This document shows, one piece after another, positions 5,507 through 7,510 of a DNA stretch of 7,510 bases. The position numbers and the translations under genes were made by a program. The first letter of the stretch is position 1. Every line of letters begins with the position of its first letter. The stretch covers positions 24,182 through 31,691 of the forward strand of contig NZSH01000023.1 in NCBI GenBank assembly GCA_002696705.1. Direction: 5' to 3'. Origin of the DNA: Woeseiaceae bacterium. GTDB taxonomy: Bacteria; Acidobacteriota; Vicinamibacteria; Vicinamibacterales; UBA823. The notes under the pieces were generated by a model. It ran no database searches, had not been told where the DNA came from, and saw only the letters and a program-made list of their open reading frames with translations.

Positions 5507-6705
5507 CCACTAATGACGTGCAACACCTAGAAGCCGGTCATGTCTTACAAACCTACCGCCGTGCACCAGTTGTCTTCACACGCGGTCAAGGTATCTTCAT
5601 CTACGACGAAGACGGTCAGCAGTACACCGATTTGATTTCTGGGATTGGAGCGGCCTCATTGGGACACTCCCACCCAGGCCTTGTTTCCGCAATCGCGGAT
5701 CAAGCGCGGACCCTATTACATACATCAAACCTCTTCTTTCATCCCTTGCAAGGACAACTGGCAAGACAGCTGGCCGATATGTCCGGTTTGTCTCGCACTT
5801 TCTTTTGCAATAGTGGCGCCGAAGCCGTCGAAGCATGTCTTAAATTCGCCAAGCGACATTGGCATACAAGAGGAGATGCAAAACGAACCGAAATCATTGC
5901 TCTCGAACATTCATTCCACGGTCGGACGTTTGGTGCATTGTCTACAACGTCCAGTGAGGCTTACCGTGTACCATTTCAACCGCTACTACCAGGAGTTCAG
6001 TTTATTCCAGTGACTGTCGATGCACTGAAAACTGCGGTTTCCTCGTCGACTCAGGCAATTATCGTCGAGCCGATTCAAGGAGAAGGTGGCATCCGACCAT
6101 TACCCCAAGCCTTTGCGGAGGCCTTAAACGAGGTGTGCGCCCGCTTTGACGTGCCTTTAATTGCGGATGAGGTTCAGTGCGGTCTCGGCCGAACAGGCAA
6201 GCCGTTCTACTATCAAAAGCTCGGACTACAACCAGACCTTGTAGCCATTGGCAAAGCGCTCGGCGGAGGCGTGCCAGTCGCGGCGGCTCTTGTCAATGAA
6301 CGGATTGCGTCTACTGTATCCTACGGAGATCATGGCAGCACTTATGGTGGCAACCTTTTGTCCTGTCGTGCGGCGCTTGTGTTTCTTGATGAACTGATCA
6401 ACAAGGGACTCCTTGATCACGTTGCCACGATCGGCCCACAGGTTGAAAAGCGCCTTAGAGCCCTCGCAGAGCGTCGGACAGAAATTGTTGAGGTGCGTGG
6501 GCAAGGATTGATGTGGGGGTTAGAAGTCAACACCGACGTTGATGCAATCGTCGACGCTGCACGAAACCATCGATTACTTATCAATCGAACGTCTGGCTCT
6601 GTCGTTCGACTACTGCCTCCCCTGATCATCACTCTTGAGGAAATCGATCAGGCACTCGAAACACTTGAAGCAGCTTTTACCGATGTGGCAAATAAGAAAT
6701 CATGA
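5503..6705 (+). CDS. argD: Acetylornithine aminotransferase (class III, PLP-dependent)
   Basis: ArgD transfers the amino group of glutamate to N-acetylglutamate semialdehyde, giving N-acetylornithine. In many bacteria the same enzyme also serves the succinyl-diaminopimelate step of lysine synthesis. The 400-residue length is typical. Visible motifs are GHSHP (54-58), NSGAEAVEAC (103-112), HSFHGRT (136-142) around the cofactor ring, ADEVQCGLGRTG (221-232) with Asp222 for the PLP nitrogen, the Schiff-base Lys251 in AIGKALGGG, and HGSTYGGN (277-284). After this the usual GNPLAC reads GNLLSC, a mild deviation. The GTG start shares four bases with the argB stop (GTGA) and has a good upstream ribosome binding site. 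Substrate choice within class III (ornithine, succinylornithine, GABA) cannot be read from motifs; neighbours argC, argB and argJ make acetylornithine the clear assignment. Confidence 0.96.
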   Translation: MTTNDVQHLEAGHVLQTYRRAPVVFTRGQGIFIYDEDGQQYTDLISGIGAASLGHSHPGLVSAIADQARTLLHTSNLFFHPLQGQLARQLADMSGLSRTFFCNSGAEAVEACLKFAKRHWHTRGDAKRTEIIALEHSFHGRTFGALSTTSSEAYRVPFQPLLPGVQFIPVTVDALKTAVSSSTQAIIVEPIQGEGGIRPLPQAFAEALNEVCARFDVPLIADEVQCGLGRTGKPFYYQKLGLQPDLVAIGKALGGGVPVAAALVNERIASTVSYGDHGSTYGGNLLSCRAALVFLDELINKGLLDHVATIGPQVEKRLRALAERRTEIVEVRGQGLMWGLEVNTDVDAIVDAARNHRLLINRTSGSVVRLLPPLIITLEEIDQALETLEAAFTDVANKKS

Positions 6706-7510
6706 ATTTTGAAGCCGTGAATAGCGGCATCACGGGACCGGATGGATTTCGAACGGCTGGTATCGCCTGTGGCATCAAGGCTTCGGGGCTAGATTTGGCC
6801 ATTGTAACTAGTGACGATATTACAAATGCTGCCGGAATCTTCACGACGAATTGCGTGACTGCAGCGCCCGTCCAGGTCTCACGCGAACACTTAGCACAAA
6901 CCCAAGGACGGGCTAAGGCTATTGTCGTGAATAGCGGCTGCGCTAACGCTTGCACTGGAGATGCTGGTATAGAGGTCGCACGGGCCATGACGACGGCAAC
7001 GGCCTCTCAGCTTGGATGCACCTCCCAAGAAGTTTTAGTTGCTTCGACTGGCGTCATCGGTGTTCAACTGAACACCGACAAACTTAGGGCAGGTATCGAT
7101 GTCGCGGCAGGTCAACTGAGCAAGGAAGGCCACCGGTCAGCAGCCGAAGCCATCATGACGACCGATCTCGAACCTAAAGAGTTTGGTATCGAAGTCACTA
7201 CGGCACAGGGAAATTTTCGGGTGGGCGGCATGGCTAAAGGTGCCGGTATGATCGAACCAAATATGGCCACTATGCTTGCCTTCCTGACAACTGATGCACA
7301 GATCGAAAGCGCTAAACTCAATCAAGCGTTGCGTGATTCTGCAGCTGACACATTTAATGCCATTACAGTGGACGGAGAGTGTTCCACCAACGATTCAGTC
7401 TTCGCGTTAGCTAGTGGCCAAAGCACTGTAGTAATCGATGACGATTCGTATCCTATCTTCGTCGAAGCGTTTCGCACAGTCTCCAGACAGCTCGCATTAG
7501 ACATTGTGCG
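6702..7510 (+). CDS. argJ: Glutamate N-acetyltransferase / ornithine acetyltransferase ArgJ (3' end off right edge)
   Basis: ArgJ moves the acetyl group from N-acetylornithine to glutamate, closing the acetyl cycle; bifunctional forms also use acetyl-CoA. Only the first 269 codons are in the window, against about 400 in the family. The N-terminus has the typical ITGPDGFRTAGIACGIKASG (10-29). VNSGCANACTG is at 76-86, STGVIG at 115-120 holds the Thr-Gly (116-117) expected for the oxyanion hole, and KGAGMIEPNMATML is at 179-192. In this Ntn-hydrolase-type enzyme the precursor self-cleaves just before the threonine of ATML (Thr190), which becomes the nucleophile, giving alpha and beta chains. DGECSTND (224-231) is also conserved. 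The ATG overlaps the argD stop as ATGA, and there is no clear ribosome binding site, so coupling to argD is likely. Sequence alone does not show whether it is mono- or bifunctional. Confidence 0.97.
   Translation, partial: MNFEAVNSGITGPDGFRTAGIACGIKASGLDLAIVTSDDITNAAGIFTTNCVTAAPVQVSREHLAQTQGRAKAIVVNSGCANACTGDAGIEVARAMTTATASQLGCTSQEVLVASTGVIGVQLNTDKLRAGIDVAAGQLSKEGHRSAAEAIMTTDLEPKEFGIEVTTAQGNFRVGGMAKGAGMIEPNMATMLAFLTTDAQIESAKLNQALRDSAADTFNAITVDGECSTNDSVFALASGQSTVVIDDDSYPIFVEAFRTVSRQLALDIV

Noticed and set aside
6677..7504. Minus-strand open frames opposite argJ.
   Set aside because: They are fragmentary and antisense to clear ArgJ motifs, including the autocleavage site.
1..7510. Search for mobile elements, CRISPR arrays, RNA genes or an undescribed system.
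   Set aside because: The window is densely filled with intact arginine genes; I saw no transposase, direct-repeat array, attachment site, tRNA-like fold or foreign-looking island.

Overview
This window is almost wholly an arginine-biosynthesis cluster laid out as two divergent gene blocks around a 132-bp AT-rich regulatory region (3528-3659). Leftward (minus strand) run argR, argG and argH. Rightward (plus strand) run argC, argB, argD and the first 269 codons of argJ, which is cut by the right edge. All seven reading frames look intact, with the catalytic or ligand motifs expected of their families.

The cluster covers most of the route from glutamate to arginine. ArgJ makes N-acetylglutamate and/or recovers the acetyl group from acetylornithine. 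ArgB, ArgC and ArgD carry out phosphorylation, reduction and transamination to N-acetylornithine. ArgG and ArgH turn citrulline plus aspartate into arginine and fumarate. ArgR is the arginine-sensing repressor. The ornithine carbamoyltransferase step (argF) is not in the window. The rightward genes overlap by 1 to 4 bases at every junction, which suggests one translationally coupled mRNA.

The divergent region carries good matches to the 18-bp ARG box: two in tandem with a 2-bp gap at argR (one covering its start codon) and one at argC that covers the putative -10. The two promoters share an identical 13-bp element in mirror orientation. A separate perfect 7-3-7 palindrome lies near the middle of the region. 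Autoregulation of argR and joint control of both blocks is the natural reading.

At the left edge, after a 116-bp gap beyond argH, is the start of another minus-strand gene (1-215) running out of the window. It encodes a small Cys-containing protein I cannot assign with certainty; it resembles zinc-ribbon-like hypothetical proteins that I associate, from memory, with Acidobacteriota.

The organism is a bacterium of moderate GC that uses ATG and GTG starts. The hypothetical protein hints at Acidobacteriota, but the arg genes alone do not fix the phylum. I see no mobile element, CRISPR array, rRNA or tRNA, and no evidence of an undescribed defence or other exotic system. The points of most interest are the regulatory architecture and an ArgB that lacks the known arginine-feedback signatures although argJ is present.
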